Assembly: GCA_934773085.1 (NCBI GenBank)
Contig: CAKVMU010000089.1
Coordinates: 1 to 7,129 of the forward strand
Source of the DNA: an uncultured Candidatus Melainabacteria bacterium
GTDB lineage: Bacteria; Cyanobacteriota; Vampirovibrionia; Gastranaerophilales; Gastranaerophilaceae
Length of the DNA stretch: 7,129 bases
Direction: 5' to 3'
In this document: one piece after another, positions 5,909 to 7,129 of the stretch
How the letters are laid out: the number at the start of each line of letters is the position of its first letter
Position numbering within the stretch: position 1 is the first letter of the stretch
Program-made: the position numbers and the translations under genes
Notes under the pieces: model-generated
What the model was told of the DNA's origin: nothing
The model's input: only the letters and a program-made list of their open reading frames with translations
Databases searched by the model: none

Positions 5909-5924
5909 ATGCTCGTAAGAGCAT
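5909..5924 (+). repeat. Hairpin with GTAA loop (6-bp stem)
   Basis: ATGCTC-GTAA-GAGCAT: perfect 6-bp stem with the same C-GTAA-G loop and closing pair as the hairpin 17 nt upstream, while the stems differ in sequence. Conserved loops on different stems are what is expected of folded RNA or related repeat modules. Confidence 0.6.
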
Positions 5925-5958
5925 AGTGAACAGTAGCATGTTTTCTTTTTTTCTTTTG

Positions 5959-6004
5959 GTACTTTTCTTTTTTCTTTGATTGTAAAAAGAAAAAAGAAAA
6001 GTAC
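5959..6004. repeat. Perfect 19-bp T/A-rich inverted repeat
   Basis: GTACTTTTCTTTTTTCTTT (5959-5977) is the exact reverse complement of 5986-6004, around an 8-nt loop GATTGTAA. The left arm extends a T/C tract that begins near 5940. It is too poor in GC for a classical terminator and is not followed by a T run. The perfect match over 19 bp is far beyond chance even in AT-rich DNA, so the structure is probably under selection or recently inserted as a repeat. Similar pyrimidine/purine arms are seen between genes of other bacteria (recalled, not searched). Confidence 0.75.
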
Positions 6005-6074
6005 GAACAAAGACATAAAAATAAAATTACAGTCAAAGAAATGTGACTATGAAAAATACCTTTTTTTTAAATAA

Positions 6075-6093
6075 TTTTGCACATGTAGCAAAA
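6075..6093. promoter_or_regulatory. TTTTGC-N7-GCAAAA operator-like inverted repeat
   Basis: Perfect 6-bp arms (6075-6080, 6088-6093) with spacer ACATGTA. The centre (6084) is about 41 bp upstream of the decarboxylase ATG, which is also the likely transcription start. The promoter has no recognisable -35. That geometry fits an activator bound at -41 or a repressor over the promoter. The binding protein is unknown. Confidence 0.4.
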
Positions 6094-6108
6094 ATATTTT
6101 TTTTTGAG

Positions 6109-6117
6109 TATTATACT
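6109..6117 (+). promoter_or_regulatory. Candidate -10 region for the decarboxylase gene
   Basis: TATTATACT contains two overlapping -10-like hexamers, TATTAT (6109-6114) and TATACT (6112-6117). No -35 is visible at 16-18 bp. The ATG begins 7 nt after the second hexamer, and no Shine-Dalgarno precedes it, so the mRNA is either leaderless or starts farther upstream from an unseen promoter. Confidence 0.4.
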
Positions 6118-6124
6118 TATTGAA

Positions 6125-7129
6125 ATGAAAGATTTAAGACAAAGTCGTGATATAAAGGAAACTCAAAAAGTAAAAGCTCCGATTGTGGAAGCTTTGAAGA
6201 ATGCTGTAGAAAATCCGACTTATCAATTCCATATTCCGGGGCATACTAAGGGAAAAGCCGTTTTTAAAGATTTTAAAAAATTAGTAGGTGAAAAAGTTTT
6301 AAATCTTGATACAACTGATGAGTTTGATAACCTTGGAACTCTTCATCCGGCAACCGGTCCTATAAAAGAAGCACAAGAACTTGCGGCGGAAGCTTTTGGG
6401 GCAAAGAAAACATTCTTCTTATTAAACGGTTCAACATCCGGCAATCTTGCTATCGGAATGGCTTTGACCAAAGCTGGCAAAAAAGTTATTATTAACCGAA
6501 ATTGTCACCGTTCTGCTTTGACAGGGTTGATGATATCAGGCGCAGAGCCGGTTTGGATTTGCCCTTCAAGAATCGAGGATTGGTCAATCTGGGGGAGCAT
6601 TGAAGCTTCCACTGTAGAAAAGGCTTTGCAAGAGAATCCTGATGCAGGGCTAGTTTGGATTACAAACCCAACATATGAGGGTGTTGTTTCCGATATTAAA
6701 TCAATCAGTGCAATATGCAAAAAATATGGTGTTCCGCTTGTGGTGGATGAAGCGCACGGGTGTTTGTGGAATTTTAATAAGTATTTGCCGGAAACAGCTT
6801 TGAAACTTGGTGCAGATGTGGTTGTTCACTCACTCCATAAAACCGGTGGAAGTATGTCTCAGAGTTCAATGCTGCATATTTCGAAAGATTCTTGCATAAA
6901 TCCTGATGATGTTGAAAAAGCATTGAAGTTGTTACACACAACCAGTCCGTCATTACTGCTTTTGGCAAGCTTAGATGCTGCCAGAGCAACATTGCAGTCT
7001 AAATCAGGGCAAGCTCTTCTGGACAGAATGATTAAGAATGCAAAATATTTGCGCACTCGTCTTGACAATATTCCTAATCTTCATCAGCTGAAAACTGATT
7101 TTGGGTATTTGACAGATGTAACAAAAGTG
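6125..7129 (+). CDS. Orn/Lys/Arg decarboxylase family protein, short form, 3' end cut off
   Basis: 335 codons from ATG 6125 to the window edge without a stop. It is a fold-type I PLP enzyme of the Orn/Lys/Arg decarboxylase major-domain family. Landmarks: FHIPGHTKGK (35-44), TLHPATGPI (72-80), NGSTSGN (101-107, PLP phosphate loop), NCHRS with His128 (stacks on PLP), TNPTYEGVV (180-188), VDEAHG (207-212, Asp208 pairs with the PLP nitrogen) and HSLHKTGGSMSQSSMLH (235-251) with Lys239 as the Schiff-base lysine. It lacks the N-terminal wing domain of E. coli CadA/AdiA and thus resembles the shorter (about 480-residue) Bacillus SpeA/YaaO type, so roughly 150 residues are missing at the C-terminus. 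It would release CO2 from arginine, lysine or ornithine to feed polyamine synthesis or acid resistance; the substrate cannot be told from this part. It is divergent from glgA across the repeat-rich region. Confidence 0.93.
   Translation, partial: MKDLRQSRDIKETQKVKAPIVEALKNAVENPTYQFHIPGHTKGKAVFKDFKKLVGEKVLNLDTTDEFDNLGTLHPATGPIKEAQELAAEAFGAKKTFFLLNGSTSGNLAIGMALTKAGKKVIINRNCHRSALTGLMISGAEPVWICPSRIEDWSIWGSIEASTVEKALQENPDAGLVWITNPTYEGVVSDIKSISAICKKYGVPLVVDEAHGCLWNFNKYLPETALKLGADVVVHSLHKTGGSMSQSSMLHISKDSCINPDDVEKALKLLHTTSPSLLLLASLDAARATLQSKSGQALLDRMIKNAKYLRTRLDNIPNLHQLKTDFGYLTDVTKV

Larger units (their letters stand above)
5714..6124. other. Gene-free divergent intergenic region built from REP-like hairpin pieces
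   Basis: No credible protein gene is seen across about 410 nt. The stretch holds, in order, a GC-rich 20-bp palindrome (5726-5745), an octamer CGCTCGCT (5763-5770) matched as an inverted copy by AGCGAGCG (5861-5868), a CCTC/GAGG hairpin (5796-5813), two GTAA-loop hairpins (5875-5892, 5909-5924), a T/A-rich 19-bp inverted repeat (5959-6004), a short AGTCA/TGACT repeat (6031-6048) and a TTTTGC/GCAAAA repeat (6075-6093). The GC-rich pieces differ from the AT-rich surroundings. The composition looks like accreted dispersed intergenic repeats. Low-complexity short frames across it are not believable genes. Confidence 0.65.

Noticed and set aside
5816..6036. Two 65-66 codon minus-strand frames
   Set aside because: Both read through the inverted repeats and the T/A-rich hairpin, giving Phe/Lys-rich nonsense in two overlapping frames; no ribosome binding site.
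5714..6124. CRISPR array or tRNA in the long intergenic region
   Set aside because: No regularly spaced direct repeats and no cloverleaf with a TPsiC-like arm or acceptor stem could be found.
6505..7068. Three minus-strand frames of 69-72 codons
   Set aside because: All are antisense to the decarboxylase gene, whose PLP motifs are unmistakable.

Overview
The window is AT-rich (a low-GC bacterial genome) and holds four complete protein genes that can be placed in a family (two of them only loosely), one complete unknown small gene, and two genes cut by the window edges. Gene content (short-form PLP decarboxylase, ADP-glucose glycogen synthase, YhaM-type OB-HD nuclease, cytosolic M49-like peptidase, anaerobe-style Cys protein) suggests an anaerobic, glycogen-storing gut-type bacterium. 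Candidatus Gastranaerophilales (Vampirovibrionia/Melainabacteria) fits best, but this is inference from style and gene content, not proof; a Firmicute or another low-GC anaerobe cannot be excluded.

Layout. Positions 1-213 (minus) are the first 71 codons of an unidentified protein with a C-x5-C motif; a 17-bp palindrome covers its start codon. Divergent from it, an extended -10 promoter (268-276) and a strong ribosome binding site drive a YhaM-like OB-fold plus HD-domain nuclease (299-1129, plus). A second extended -10 (1171-1179) sits exactly where it would produce a leaderless mRNA for an M49 (dipeptidyl-peptidase III-like) zinc peptidase (1186-3072, plus). Its intrinsic terminator (3121-3153) lies inside the 3' end of the convergent gene.

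On the minus strand, 5658 down to 3069 is a compact three-gene operon with 4-nt stop/start overlaps at both junctions: glgA (glycogen synthase), a 120-residue protein of unknown function with a cysteine-rich tail, and a short, degenerate PurD-like ATP-grasp protein that begins with TTG. A near-consensus promoter (TTTACA-17-TATAAT) lies directly upstream of glgA.

Between the divergent glgA and the last gene is about 465 nt without a credible protein gene. Apart from the two promoter regions it is a mosaic of hairpin-forming, REP-like sequence: a 20-bp GC-rich palindrome, a CCTC/GAGG element, two hairpins with the same C-GTAA-G loop, and a perfect 19-bp T/A-rich inverted repeat. The last gene (6125 to the window end, plus) is a short-form Orn/Lys/Arg decarboxylase with its PLP lysine present; its C-terminus is cut off. 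It too lacks a ribosome binding site and may be leaderless.

The points most worth following are the glgA / Cys-tail / degenerate-PurD operon, the strand-asymmetric terminator hidden in antisense coding sequence, the leaderless geometry seen at two or three genes, and the repeat mosaic.
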